Assembly (NCBI RefSeq): GCF_050107715.1
Contig: NZ_JBNILN010000001.1
Location: 1 to 64,000, forward strand
Direction: 5' to 3'
DNA: 64,000 nt
Source of the DNA: Metabacillus_B sp050107715
GTDB lineage: Bacteria > Bacillota > Bacilli > Bacillales > Bacillaceae
This document shows positions 17,634-26,878 of the stretch, in pieces; position 1 is the stretch's first letter; every line of letters starts with the position of its first letter. The position numbers were made by a program, and so were the translations under genes. The notes beneath the pieces were generated by a model, which was given only the letters and a program-made list of their open reading frames with translations, did no database searches and was not told where the DNA came from.

Positions 17634-17810
17634 TTATTCAGGTTTCTGAAGTTCTTCCTCGAAAAAGAATGTACTTGGTTTCTCATTCACAATATACGAA
17701 TACTTCTTCATATGTTTAACATATTGGGATTTCGCAATTGTAACGGTCTCTCTTGTTTTTTTTATGATTGCCTTTTCTCCGGTGTGAAACTGGCTGTTCG
17801 AGTTTTTCAA
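17634..17810 (-). CDS. small basic protein, 58 residues, TTG start
   Basis: An open frame of 58 codons from TTG 17810, with GGGAG 7 bases upstream, to TAA at 17634. The protein is basic in the first half (KAIIKKTRETVTIAKSQYVK) and ends in FFFEEELQKPE. The conserved-looking pattern (VTIAKSQYVKHMKKYSYIV), ribosome site and terminator just downstream argue for a real gene. No homologue comes to mind, and no membrane segment or signal is visible. It lies between two convergent molybdenum-enzyme loci. Confidence 0.65.
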   Translation of the reverse strand: MKNSNSQFHTGEKAIIKKTRETVTIAKSQYVKHMKKYSYIVNEKPSTFFFEEELQKPE

Positions 17811-17945
17811 AAGGACACTCCCTCTCTAATTTCATTATATCATATAAAATGCGCTGCCATTCTATACGCAGGCGGGAGGATTTTACCAGAATACGCAGCT
17901 GTAAAAAGACAGACACTTTAAGAGTGCCTGTCTTTCATGCGCAGA

Positions 17946-18479
17946 CTACCTGTTCTTGATCTCAGCGCGTTCATCAGACTCTTGGCCGGTATTTTTTTCT
18001 TTGGGCCCGGTTTCTTCTCCTACACCTTTTAACAAAGTCAGCATGAGCGTTATCGCCCGATTGACTTCAGGGTCTCTTAACGATTTAAGAAGTTCGAACA
18101 GGCCGGTTTTCTTGTCTGTATCTTTTTGTTCGGCTACTCTCTCTATCCCGCGGTTCATTTTCAGCAGAATTGGTTCGAGCTCTTTAACATTGATTGTGCC
18201 CAGCATGCCCACCATTAACAGAAGATTACGCAGGGCATTCGTGTTTTCTTCTTTGTCTGTTGCCTTTACGAAGACGTTCAAAACTTTGTCGCCCTGTCCG
18301 ACCAATCCGTTCAGAAGCGGTAGAATTCCCTTATCCTCCATGTGGCGCATTAACTTTAGCGATTCAAGAATGGCAGACTTGTTATCGACTAAAGCTTCCT
18401 GCATCTCCATCAATTCCTTTTTCCGTTTCTCCTCTTCGCTCAGTTCAAGTTTTTTAATCTTATTGATTGCATTAGCCAT
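17946..18479 (-). CDS. forE: DUF1641 protein, partner subunit of the adjacent formate dehydrogenase
   Basis: 177 residues, helical and highly charged, with a DUF1641 segment (about 95-140; TNALRNLLLMVGMLGTINVK). In Bacillus this family is always next to YrhE/YjgC-type molybdenum enzymes (YrhD, YjgD); the pair has been called ForC/ForE and linked to formate oxidation coupled to menaquinone. The start overlaps the end of the catalytic-subunit gene by 8 bases, so the two are translationally coupled. The symbol rests on that recalled naming and on synteny. Confidence 0.82.
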   Translation of the reverse strand: MANAINKIKKLELSEEEKRKKELMEMQEALVDNKSAILESLKLMRHMEDKGILPLLNGLVGQGDKVLNVFVKATDKEENTNALRNLLLMVGMLGTINVKELEPILLKMNRGIERVAEQKDTDKKTGLFELLKSLRDPEVNRAITLMLTLLKGVGEETGPKEKNTGQESDERAEIKNR

Positions 18480-21429
18480 TGGATTTGCGCCCCTTTCTTA
18501 CTGCGTCTCCAGGGAAAACATAATCTTTTCTTGCCCACTTTTTATGAACTTCTACCCCGGTTCTTGGCTGAGGATTCCCATTTCGGTGATTGACTTTAGG
18601 CAGCGGATCGACTCCATCCGCATTCAGTACCTCTAGTCTTGCCTTCACTTCTTTATAAGCAGGAGTATCGGTGTCCTTATCCGCATGGCTGCTTGTCAGG
18701 AAATTGATGGCTGCTTCTCCGTTGTCATTCATCGGAAGATAAACCTCCTTGCCGCGTACCCGGTCCGTTACATGAGCTTGTACCTTAACATGGCCGTATG
18801 GTGATACCAGTCTGACAACCGCGCCTGTTCCAAACCCTTTTTCTTCAGCTAATGCTGCGGATACCTCTAAGAATGTTCTAGGTGTTTTGCTTGAAATGCC
18901 TTTAGATTTATAGGTCATATTCCCTTCATGGAAGTGTTCAAGCAAACGGCCATTGTTTACATGGACGTCATATTCCGGATCATAGGTGAGCGGCTGAGTC
19001 CACTCGACCGGAACCAGTCTCGCTTTTCCATCCGGAAACGGAAACCCATCTGTGAACAGCAGCGGAGTATCTTTCCCATCAGGCTCAACAGGCCACTGAA
19101 GACTTTTGTAACCTTCAAGGCGTTCATAGGTTACACCCGCGAAGAGCGGAGCAAGCTGCGCAGCCTCTGCCATAATTTCACTTGGATGGCTGTAGCTCCA
19201 ATCTGCTCCAAGCCTGTTTGCAATTTCCGTGATGATTTGCCAGTCCGGCTTAGAATCACCAAGAGGTTCAAGTACTTGATAAAGCCGCTGAATTCTGCGC
19301 TCCGTATTTGTAAATGTACCCTCTTTTTCAAGGCTGGGGCTTGCCGGAAGAACAACATCCGCAAACTGCGCCGTGCGGGTGAAAAAGACATCCTGAACAA
19401 CAAAGAATTCCAGCTTGTTATACGCCTCATGCACATAATTGATATTAGAGTCCACGACGCCCATATCTTCGCCTTTTAAATACATAGCTTTTAATTTTTG
19501 ATCATGAATGGCCGCGATCATTTCATGGTTATTCAATCCTGGTTCAGCTGGAATTTCCGCTCCCCAGGCTTGTGCATATTTTTTACGTACCGCAGGATCT
19601 GTTACCTTTTCATAGCTTGGAAAACGATCAGGCATGCTTCCGAAGTCACTGGCTCCCTGGACATTATTATGTCCGCGCAGCGGATAGGCTCCTGCACCTG
19701 GCTTTCCGTAATTCCCCGTAACGAGAAGGAGATTGGAAATAGCGGTACTTGTATCGCTTCCTCCAAGATGCTGCGTTACCCCCATTGCCCATAAAGCACA
19801 AACTGTTTTAGCTTCATGAATCATTGTCGCTGTTGTAATTAAATCTTCTTTTTCAATACCGGTTACTTCTGAAGCATACTCCATTGTATAAGGCTCCAGC
19901 GTTTTTACATAATCCTCCAGACCGTTCACTTTATCTTCAAGGAATGTGTTGTCAGCCCAGCCATGGTCTACGATGTATTTTGTAACCGCTGATAGCCAGA
20001 CAATATCTGTACCCGGATTCGGTTTTATGAATAAATCCGATCTTTCTGCCATTTCGTGCTTCCTTAAGTCCGCTACGATTAATTTCTGCTCGTTCAACTT
20101 GTGAGACCGCTTTACCCGTGTAGCAAGTACAGGGTGGGATTCTGATGTATTGGATCCAATAACTAGCACAAGCTCAGATCTTTCAATATCTTTGATGCCC
20201 CCTGCGTCTCCTCCATGCCCGACTGTTCTAAACAGGCCCATCGTTGCAGGGGTCTGGCAATATCTTGAGCAATTATCGATGTTATTCGTTCCAATAACCC
20301 CTCTTCCAAGCTTTTGCATTAAATAGGACTCTTCATTTGTACACTTGGAGGAGCTGATAAAGCTTAGTGCATCCGGACCATGATCATTTTTAATGGATGT
20401 GAATTTTTCTGCGATCAGGTTTAGTGCCTCTCCCCATTCTGCTTCGCGGAAGCTGTCGCCTTCCCTGATCAGCGGTTTAGTCAGCCGCTCTTCGCTGTTT
20501 ACGAAATCCCAGCCGAATTTCCCTTTCACACATGTAGAGATCCCGTTGGCAGGGGCTTCAGCCTGAGGTTCTACCTTCAGAATATCCCGTCCCTTTGTCC
20601 ATACGTCGAAACTGCATCCGACTCCGCAATATGTACAAACCGTTTTGGTCTTTTTGATTCTTTCCTCCCTCATGGAGGCCTCCATATCAGAAATGGTTAA
20701 GATTGATCCGTATCCGGTTTCCACATTTTTAGTGATTTCAATCATTGGACGGAGTGTCTCTTTATCAATGCCGGTCATATATCCGGCTTCGCCTTCCATC
20801 CCATTTTCCATCATTGCATTACACGGGCATACAGTGGAACAGTGGCCGCAGGAAACACAGGAGGATTCATTGATGGGCACATCATTGTCCCAAATGACAC
20901 GGGGCTTTTCTCTCTCCCAGTCAATGGTAAGCGTTTCTGTAACCTGAACATTCTGACATGCCTCCACGCAGCGACCGCATAGGATGCACTGGTCTGGATC
21001 ATACCGGTAAAAAGGGTGGGAATTGTCTACTGGATAGGGTTTTTGGCCAAAGGGGGTGCTTTGATGATTAATTTTCATTTCTTTAACTGTGTTATGTACC
21101 TCGCATCCGCCGTTGTTGTAGTCGCATACGGTACAGTACAATTCGTGGTTGGTTAAAATTTTATCCATTGCGATCACTTGTGCTTCTTTCACTTCTTTTA
21201 ATTCGGTGTCCACCTGATCTCCTTCTTTAATAACCGTTGAACAGGAACGCACAAACTCACCGTTTACTTTTACAATGCACGTATCGCAAGTTTCGATGGC
21301 ACCTAAACTCGGGTGGTAGCATACATTTGGCACTTCGACTGAGGATTCGGACAAGAGGGTAAGTACGGATTGGTTTTTGGCAGCTTTTGCTTCTTTTCCA
21401 TTAATCTTTACTGTGAAGGTATCGGTCAA
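18472..21429 (-). CDS. forC: formate-dehydrogenase-like molybdoenzyme, catalytic subunit (YrhE/YjgC type)
   Basis: About 985 residues from TTG 21429 (GAGGAAGAGG 5 bases before it); the ATG at 21453 has no ribosome site. Domains in order: a [2Fe-2S] ferredoxin domain (CYHPSLGAIETCDTC), a Cys/His motif (CTVCDYNNGGC), two [4Fe-4S] clusters (CILCGRCVEAC, CVSCGHCSTVCPC), then the molybdopterin domain opening with CTYCGVGC and ending with the dinucleotide-binding domain. The Mo ligand is Cys391 in SRYCQTPA; the next residue is Gln, where canonical formate dehydrogenases have the catalytic His. Cytoplasmic, no Tat signal. Confidence 0.9.
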   Translation of the reverse strand: MTDTFTVKINGKEAKAAKNQSVLTLLSESSVEVPNVCYHPSLGAIETCDTCIVKVNGEFVRSCSTVIKEGDQVDTELKEVKEAQVIAMDKILTNHELYCTVCDYNNGGCEVHNTVKEMKINHQSTPFGQKPYPVDNSHPFYRYDPDQCILCGRCVEACQNVQVTETLTIDWEREKPRVIWDNDVPINESSCVSCGHCSTVCPCNAMMENGMEGEAGYMTGIDKETLRPMIEITKNVETGYGSILTISDMEASMREERIKKTKTVCTYCGVGCSFDVWTKGRDILKVEPQAEAPANGISTCVKGKFGWDFVNSEERLTKPLIREGDSFREAEWGEALNLIAEKFTSIKNDHGPDALSFISSSKCTNEESYLMQKLGRGVIGTNNIDNCSRYCQTPATMGLFRTVGHGGDAGGIKDIERSELVLVIGSNTSESHPVLATRVKRSHKLNEQKLIVADLRKHEMAERSDLFIKPNPGTDIVWLSAVTKYIVDHGWADNTFLEDKVNGLEDYVKTLEPYTMEYASEVTGIEKEDLITTATMIHEAKTVCALWAMGVTQHLGGSDTSTAISNLLLVTGNYGKPGAGAYPLRGHNNVQGASDFGSMPDRFPSYEKVTDPAVRKKYAQAWGAEIPAEPGLNNHEMIAAIHDQKLKAMYLKGEDMGVVDSNINYVHEAYNKLEFFVVQDVFFTRTAQFADVVLPASPSLEKEGTFTNTERRIQRLYQVLEPLGDSKPDWQIITEIANRLGADWSYSHPSEIMAEAAQLAPLFAGVTYERLEGYKSLQWPVEPDGKDTPLLFTDGFPFPDGKARLVPVEWTQPLTYDPEYDVHVNNGRLLEHFHEGNMTYKSKGISSKTPRTFLEVSAALAEEKGFGTGAVVRLVSPYGHVKVQAHVTDRVRGKEVYLPMNDNGEAAINFLTSSHADKDTDTPAYKEVKARLEVLNADGVDPLPKVNHRNGNPQPRTGVEVHKKWARKDYVFPGDAVRKGRKSNG

Positions 21430-21630
21430 TTTTTCCTCTTCCTCTCTATACATATACTATAAAACTTGCTATCTTTTTCCTTTCCCCAGTTTTGTGAAGA
21501 TAAACAGGAATAAGAAAATTGGTATAGGTCTTTTATATTCAGCTGCCTGCAGATAGCTGACTTGAACTGATTGCCCAGGCCAGTTCCATCAACTATTAAA
21601 CCTTCTGCAGTGACGTTCCTTCCCGAAACT

Positions 21631-21655
21631 AAAAAAACAGTCCTAAGACTGTTTA
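21631..21655 (-). terminator. terminator of the hemD-like/STAS genes
   Basis: On the minus strand AAACAGTC pairs with GACTGTTT around a short loop, followed by a T-run. Confidence 0.8.
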
Positions 21656-21697
21656 GATAATTTACTCTAGTAAACGCATGACTTGATCATTAAAGAA

Positions 21698-22510
21698 TCA
21701 TAAAAGGCTCTCTTCATAATAGTTTCCCAGCTCCACAATCGCGCTTCCCATTCTTTCAAGCTCCGGCACTACAAGGCGGGTAATGCCTGTTTCTTGTAAA
21801 GTCTGTGCTGTTACTTTCCCGACAGCCAAAGCCACGACATCTGTTGAAAAAGCATGGATCACCTTTTCTTCAACGCCTTTTACACGGGCAAATTCCATAA
21901 GAAATTTACCCTGCGGCTTGCTTGTAAAGAAAACAGCTTCTACTTTTCTCTCGAGTATTTCATGAATGAGTTTTTCCATTATTTTTTCGTCTGGAGATGT
22001 ATGAAGGTATGGCTGGATTTCGCAGCACTCTGCTTTATTTGAATGAAAGAAACCGGTCAATTCCGGTGCCTGTTCACCATGAAGCTGCAGAGCTGCTTTC
22101 TTCCCCTCGAAATGATGTTTTTTTAGTTCTCTCAATAACCCTGCATTGCTGCCATCATCATCTCTGACCGCAGCCTCGAGGTCCAGTTTTTTTAGAAACT
22201 GGGCTGTTTTGTACCCTCTGATTCCTATGGACATTCTTTTTAAAGCAGATAGATACCCATCTTTTTCGCCTATTTCATCCGCCTTCTTTAATATTGCGTC
22301 CGCTCCCATTCCTGTCGTGAAAATAATCCAGTCAAAATGACCGCTCATGATTTTCCTCACATCACGTTCCAGCTGTTCATCGTTCAAAAACACAGTGCCT
22401 TGAGCCGGACGGTGAAGAAATGTTCCCCCATGGTTTTCAATTAATTTCCTGATTTCCTCTGCTTTTCTTTGTCCTGCGAATACAATTCGTTTATCTTGAA
22501 GTTTTTTCAT
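21698..22510 (-). CDS. uroporphyrinogen-III synthase family protein
   Basis: 270 residues from ATG 22510 (AAGGGG upstream). It has the two-lobed HemD fold: lobe 1 carries IVFAGQRKAEEIRKLIENHGG and DWIIFTTGMGADAI; the return segment carries VEAVFFTSKPQGKFLMEFA and VVALAVGKVTAQTL. HemD converts hydroxymethylbilane to uroporphyrinogen III, the tetrapyrrole precursor of heme and siroheme. No other hem gene is near, so this could be a second copy used with siroheme/nitrogen metabolism. It is 80 bases downstream of the STAS gene. Confidence 0.85.
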   Translation of the reverse strand: MKKLQDKRIVFAGQRKAEEIRKLIENHGGTFLHRPAQGTVFLNDEQLERDVRKIMSGHFDWIIFTTGMGADAILKKADEIGEKDGYLSALKRMSIGIRGYKTAQFLKKLDLEAAVRDDDGSNAGLLRELKKHHFEGKKAALQLHGEQAPELTGFFHSNKAECCEIQPYLHTSPDEKIMEKLIHEILERKVEAVFFTSKPQGKFLMEFARVKGVEEKVIHAFSTDVVALAVGKVTAQTLQETGITRLVVPELERMGSAIVELGNYYEESLL

Positions 22511-22590
22511 ATCAAACCCCTTACGTTTTATTCTCTGAGGATTTTTCAGCCGGACCTGCTGCCCTCGCAGCAAAGTATATGACTCAAAGC

Positions 22591-23082
22591 TTATGTATGG
22601 TCGGCTTTTTGAAAAATCATTCCTTTTTCCTTCATTAAAAATTGGAGAGCCGTTCTGAAGCTTGAGAATGTTTTCATTTCCTTTAGAATATCCAATCTTG
22701 ATTCTACTAAAATTTTAGTAACAGCAGGGGTAAATCCTACATAAAGAACCTGCACCCCCATTAGCTTTAGAGCAGCTGTTAAGTTTTCCATACACTTTTG
22801 AAATTGGACGAGATCCGGAATCTCTTTTTTTGATATGGCCGTAAAATCAATAACGGCCGTATTCACATTATGGCCGAATGTATAATCCATGATTTTTACA
22901 ATCATGGCCTCAAACCGTTCTGCATATAGAATACCGTTGAAGGGGATTAAAATTGTTTCAGGGACGATTGACGGTATGATCGGGGCAGACAAATCCTTTA
23001 TCAGCTGCTCGCATTCATCGACTTTTTGATTCAGCATCTTGATCTCTTCATTAAGCATTTCTATTTTCACATTGTCGCTCAT
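22591..23082 (-). CDS. STAS-domain protein
   Basis: 163 residues: an N-terminal coiled coil (about 1-30; NVKIEMLNEEIKMLNQKVDE) followed by a STAS domain (about 42-150) of the RsbR/RsbS type (ILIPFNGILYAERFEAMIVKIM; VNTAVIDFTAISKKE). RsbR-type paralogues sense or relay stress in the stressosome, but the usual N-terminal non-heme globin domain is absent. The position of the phosphorylated Ser/Thr of RsbR-like STAS domains reads FTAISKKE, so Ser is available. Whether it joins the stressosome is unknown. Confidence 0.83.
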   Translation of the reverse strand: MSDNVKIEMLNEEIKMLNQKVDECEQLIKDLSAPIIPSIVPETILIPFNGILYAERFEAMIVKIMDYTFGHNVNTAVIDFTAISKKEIPDLVQFQKCMENLTAALKLMGVQVLYVGFTPAVTKILVESRLDILKEMKTFSSFRTALQFLMKEKGMIFQKADHT

Positions 23083-23148
23083 AATGATCCCCGCACTTCT
23101 CTGAGTATGATTGTTATTGTCTATTCTATCATCTTTTTCATACCAGGC

Positions 23149-23178
23149 AAAAAGGAGCCCAGATGGACTCCTTTTTTT
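23149..23178 (-). terminator. terminator of the chemoreceptor gene
   Basis: AAAAAGGAG and CTCCTTTTT form a stem around a short loop, with a T-run for the minus-strand transcript. Confidence 0.83.
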
Positions 23179-24661
23179 AATGGTTTTTATTTGAATTCAT
23201 GATTTCCTGCGCTTTCAGGGACGTTTCTTTCATTAAGTTTGATATTTTCTTATTGTCATCCGTCAAGGTTTCTACAGCTGCGTTCATCTCTTCCAGCCCG
23301 GCACTTGCTTCTTCAATGATTGCAGCAAGCTCTGCAGTTGATTTTTCCACCTCAGAACTATTACCCACTACCTGGCTGTAAACTGCGCCTGTATGAAGAA
23401 AATTCTCATTCATTTTGATGATCATATCTTTCATTGTGGAAAAATACTGGACCACTTTATCTGAAGACCCGAGTACACCGGCGATTTTCTTTTCGCTTTC
23501 TTCCATTTTATTCAAGGTCTGGACATTGTCCTCATTTACCTGCAGCAGGTTGTCCGTTATGTTTTCTGCTGTATGGTTCGTCATTTCTGCGAGCTTTCGT
23601 ATCTCTTCTGCCACGACTGAAAATCCTTTTCCAGCCTCACCGGCACGTGCTGCTTCAATGGAGGCATTCAGCGCCAGCAGATTTGTCTGCTCGGAAATCT
23701 GCTTTATGCTGTTAGAGAAGGTGTTGGTTTCTTTAACCTTTTCACTGAGTACATGGAAGGAACGATTTAAATCCGAGATCGTTTCCTGAATTTCTTTTAC
23801 ATCTTTAGTGAAATAAGCGACAGTATCTTCACCCTCTACCGTGACCGTTTCTGTTTTTCCCGCTTCTTTTCGCAACTCTTCCATTTGAGCACTTAGCTTG
23901 TTGATCATTTCGTGGGAGACTGATGTGTTTTGTGAGATATTTGTGATTTGCTCAGTCTGCTGATAGCTGCCTGATGCAATCTCATTCAGCCCAGCCTTCA
24001 TATCGCTTTGAGCATTCAGGTTGCTCTGGATTCTTTCACTGGCTTCAGAAACACTGATTAAAATTTGCTGCATATTCTCTTTTAGCCTGTCGCTTTTATT
24101 CTTTTCTTCAGCTGCCCGAGCTTCTGTATCGAGAACAAGCTGACTGATCATCCCGGCTTGTTTTTTATTCAAGTGAATTAAAACTCCGAGCAGCAGACCG
24201 GAGAGGACGTAAGCTAATAGGATCGTAATAAGGTTAGCCTGAATGGATTCTGCTTCCTTCACCCCGAACAGGGCAGTCAGAATAATCGTTGTGAATCCAA
24301 GAGAGTATCCAATGGCAAAAATAAGCCGGTGGAAATGAACGACGGCAAAAATGGCAAGAAAGAAGGTGACAACAATGACAGTCCAGCCCCCGCCCGTAAA
24401 GTAGATACCTGCCATCGTAAACACATTGACTAAAATAACACTAATGAAAGGAAACAGGATGAATTTTTTGAGGGTTTTCTGGCATACGATGTAAACAGCT
24501 GTAAAGGAAATCAATTCTGCTGCAAAGAGGATGATGGTTTCTGTTTCATTCGCCCCAATTGATTTTACTAAAGCAAGAACTAGCGAGATAGCGAAAGCAA
24601 TGTACATCAGTGTATTTTTCTTTTTAAAATCGGCTTCAATCATTTGCTGTACAGTTAACAT
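23177..24661 (-). CDS. methyl-accepting chemotaxis protein with six-helix membrane domain
   Basis: 494 residues from ATG 24661 (GGAG 8 bases upstream; the earlier in-frame ATG has no site). The N-terminal 180 residues hold about six membrane helices with almost no extracellular loop, followed by a coiled-coil signalling domain. The tip of the receptor is SEQTNLLALNASIEAARAGE, the invariant kinase-binding hairpin. No HAMP or periplasmic ligand domain is seen, so it may sense membrane state or internal signals rather than an outside ligand. It couples to CheA/CheW. Stands alone; no che genes nearby. Confidence 0.92.
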   Translation of the reverse strand: MLTVQQMIEADFKKKNTLMYIAFAISLVLALVKSIGANETETIILFAAELISFTAVYIVCQKTLKKFILFPFISVILVNVFTMAGIYFTGGGWTVIVVTFFLAIFAVVHFHRLIFAIGYSLGFTTIILTALFGVKEAESIQANLITILLAYVLSGLLLGVLIHLNKKQAGMISQLVLDTEARAAEEKNKSDRLKENMQQILISVSEASERIQSNLNAQSDMKAGLNEIASGSYQQTEQITNISQNTSVSHEMINKLSAQMEELRKEAGKTETVTVEGEDTVAYFTKDVKEIQETISDLNRSFHVLSEKVKETNTFSNSIKQISEQTNLLALNASIEAARAGEAGKGFSVVAEEIRKLAEMTNHTAENITDNLLQVNEDNVQTLNKMEESEKKIAGVLGSSDKVVQYFSTMKDMIIKMNENFLHTGAVYSQVVGNSSEVEKSTAELAAIIEEASAGLEEMNAAVETLTDDNKKISNLMKETSLKAQEIMNSNKNH

Positions 24662-24693
24662 GGTGAAGACTCCTTTTAATTTAATTTGCAAGA

Positions 24694-24719
24694 GACAAGC
24701 AGCTTTCATGCTGCTTGTC
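24694..24719 (-). terminator. hairpin after the SDR gene
   Basis: GACAAGCAGC and GCTGCTTGTC are perfect 10-bp arms around TTTCAT. The T-run is weak, so it is only a probable terminator of the upstream minus-strand SDR gene. Confidence 0.65.
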
Positions 24720-24729
24720 CCCGATTCTG

Positions 24730-25497
24730 CTATGGTCTGATATCTGATTTAAAGCTTGAAAATCCATCATCCGCCATGACAACCGACCCATTTAATGACC
24801 GCGCTTCATCTGTTGCAAGGAACGCGACGATAGCGGCTATTTCTTCCGGTTCAATCAGCTTTCTCGTCAGCTGCTGCTTTTCCATGTATTCAAGAAGTCC
24901 TGCATCCCGGTATCCTTGTACAATTTTTGTATTAACGGCAGCAGGTCCCACTCCGACGACCCGGATTCCGTAAGGTGCAAGCTCCAGAGCGCCATGCTTA
25001 GTCAGCATCACAACGGCTCCCTTTGCAGCCTGATATCCCGCAATGCCAAGAGTGCCGACGAAACCAAACACGGACGCATTATTGATAATGACTCCGCCTG
25101 TTCCCAATTCTTTCATTTTCCTCGCTGCAGCAAGCATCCCGTAAAAGACACCATGCTGATTCACATCCACAACTTTATGATAATCCTCCGGTGAGTGATC
25201 CAGAAACGGTTTGTTCATTCCAATGCCGGCGTTATTGAACATCACATCAACAGAGCCGTATGTCTCAACGGCAAAGCTGACGAGTGCTTCCACTTCTTCA
25301 AATTTTGTTACATCTGTTTTGGTGAAGCGAGCCTCTCCGCCATTTGCTGTGATTTCCTTCACAACCGCCTCACCAAGATCTGTGTTTAAGTCTGAGACAA
25401 CCACCTTAGAGCCTTCGCTGGCTAAACGGATAGCCGTTTCTTTTCCAATTCCTTCAGCACCGCCTGTAACGATGCTCACTTTACCTTTTAATCTCAT
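24730..25497 (-). CDS. short-chain dehydrogenase/reductase (SDR) family oxidoreductase
   Basis: 255 residues from ATG 25497 (GGGGG 8 bases upstream; the frame to 25563 adds nonsense). The NAD(P)-binding motif is TGGAEGIGKE, the catalytic site is the Ser in NNASVFG with YQAAK, and the NNAGI motif follows the central strand. Classical SDR of glucose-1-dehydrogenase-like type; Asp in VSDLN after the second strand favours NAD over NADP. The substrate is unknown. It may be transcribed with the chemoreceptor gene 68 bases downstream, though a hairpin lies between them. Confidence 0.9.
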   Translation of the reverse strand: MRLKGKVSIVTGGAEGIGKETAIRLASEGSKVVVSDLNTDLGEAVVKEITANGGEARFTKTDVTKFEEVEALVSFAVETYGSVDVMFNNAGIGMNKPFLDHSPEDYHKVVDVNQHGVFYGMLAAARKMKELGTGGVIINNASVFGFVGTLGIAGYQAAKGAVVMLTKHGALELAPYGIRVVGVGPAAVNTKIVQGYRDAGLLEYMEKQQLTRKLIEPEEIAAIVAFLATDEARSLNGSVVMADDGFSSFKSDIRP

Positions 25498-25940
25498 ACT
25501 GGTTTGCCCCCTAATATAATTGCTACACCTATTAAATCGGCTGTAATTCAGAATTCTGAACATAGATTAAGAAAATTAGTATTTTAAAGTATTAACTTTT
25601 TTCCTAAAACATTGCCAGCTTTGCTTATTCATTTAAAAAGCGGGAGTTTCCTGAAACGGAAAAGACGGTGAGACTTCCAAGCAGGAGGGTGCGGATAAAA
25701 ATCCTTATTCTGATAGAACATTCACCATGATTCCTTTATAATTGAACTCCGAAAGAAGTCTTCCCCTTCAAGCACGGAAAGAGCTCAGCCCCTCAGGAGA
25801 GGGACGAATTTTTGCGGGGATACGTGCAAGGCTTTTTCCTTTCACGGCGGGCAGCTCACTCCACAGAAACTTCTTGAAGTAACTCTTGCTTTTTTCTGGT
25901 AAAATAATAAAGAAGAGTTCATCTATTTAGGGGGAAGCTT
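25498..25940. other. intergenic, possibly a decayed repeat
   Basis: 443 bases between the divergent SDR and rsbRD-like genes. It must carry both promoters. A stretch near 25630-25680 (GAAACGGAAAAGACGGTGAG) faintly resembles the first part of the Bacillaceae repeat seen at 30063 and 59843, and GCGGGCAGCTCACTCC near 25848 resembles its end; too diverged to call. No ORF recognised. Confidence 0.4.
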
Positions 25941-26777
25941 ATGAATATGAATCAGGCACTTCGGGATTATTTTAGTCAGCACGCCCGCAATTTGACTGAG
26001 GACTGGTATAATACATTGGATAATTACGATCCCTCTACTGTTTACGGATCGAAAGACCCCGAGACAATTGCCGGGCTGAAGGAGCAGAATTTTGAATTCC
26101 ACCAGAAAGCACCTAATATACTGATCGAGGAGCGGGAAACTTTTCTCGTTGACTTTTATGAGTGGGTGCAGAAGATTGCAATAGATTCCGCTCACATTAA
26201 AACACCGAATCATATTGTGATTAAAGAATTTAAACGTGTAAGAAAACAATATATGAAGCTGATTAAAGAATTCATCCTCCAGCATAAAGCAGAGGTGTCT
26301 TGGGAGCTTGCAGATGGATGGACGAGCAAGATTCTGGATGTATTTGATACGGCTGTCCTGATGTTTGTGGAAGAAGCTGAAAATAATTCTAAAAGACAGC
26401 TCAAAGCGCAGCAGGAGATGATTTATGAGCTTAGCTCTCCTGTTATCAGCCTTGAAAATAAAAATGCCCTCCTTCCGTTAGTAGGGGATATCGATACTTC
26501 GAGAGCGAAAATCATCCTGGAAAATACACTGACCCAATGCTCCGAAAAAGGAGTAGAACACTTATATATCGACCTTTCAGGCGTGGTTATGGTAGATACA
26601 ATGGTAGCTCAGCAGATTTTCCAGCTGATTGATACGCTGAATCTAATCGGTGTAAAAACAACGATTTCAGGCATACGGCCTGAAATTGCAATGACAGCGA
26701 TGCAGCTGGGCCTGTCGTTTGATAAAACGAATATTAAGTCGACCCTTTCCCAGGCAATTGCCGATTCTAAAAAATAA
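25941..26777 (+). CDS. RsbR-type stressosome protein (RsbRD/YqhA-like)
   Basis: 278 residues, exactly the length of B. subtilis RsbRD (YqhA). An N-terminal helical sensor domain (about 1-150) is followed by a J-helix (RQLKAQQEMIYELSSPVISL) and a STAS domain (about 165-270) with IDLSGVVMVDTMVAQQIF. The Thr of the DTMVA region is where the stressosome kinase RsbT acts. RsbR paralogues and RsbS form the large stressosome that releases RsbT to activate RsbU and sigma-B. AGGGGG stands before the ATG at 25941. The other rsb genes are not adjacent. Confidence 0.87.
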   Translation: MNMNQALRDYFSQHARNLTEDWYNTLDNYDPSTVYGSKDPETIAGLKEQNFEFHQKAPNILIEERETFLVDFYEWVQKIAIDSAHIKTPNHIVIKEFKRVRKQYMKLIKEFILQHKAEVSWELADGWTSKILDVFDTAVLMFVEEAENNSKRQLKAQQEMIYELSSPVISLENKNALLPLVGDIDTSRAKIILENTLTQCSEKGVEHLYIDLSGVVMVDTMVAQQIFQLIDTLNLIGVKTTISGIRPEIAMTAMQLGLSFDKTNIKSTLSQAIADSKK

Positions 26778-26842
26778 GGTAAGCCATTTACAAACCGGTT
26801 AGCCAGCGCTTTCCAGTTACTTGGTTTATAGAGTTAAACAGG

Positions 26843-26878
26843 AACAAGCACCTCCGGCTCGAGGTGCTTGTTTTCTAT
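26843..26878. terminator. bidirectional terminator
   Basis: AACAAGCACCTC and GAGGTGCTTGTT form a perfect 12-bp stem around CGGCTC with T-rich flanks, between the convergent rsbRD-like gene and the ABC operon. Confidence 0.92.

Noticed and set aside
17712..17921. Plus-strand frame of 69 residues
   Set aside because: Antisense to the TTG-start 58-residue gene and lacking a ribosome site.
25600..25870. Third copy of the Bacillaceae repeat
   Set aside because: Only scattered short blocks match; too diverged to claim.
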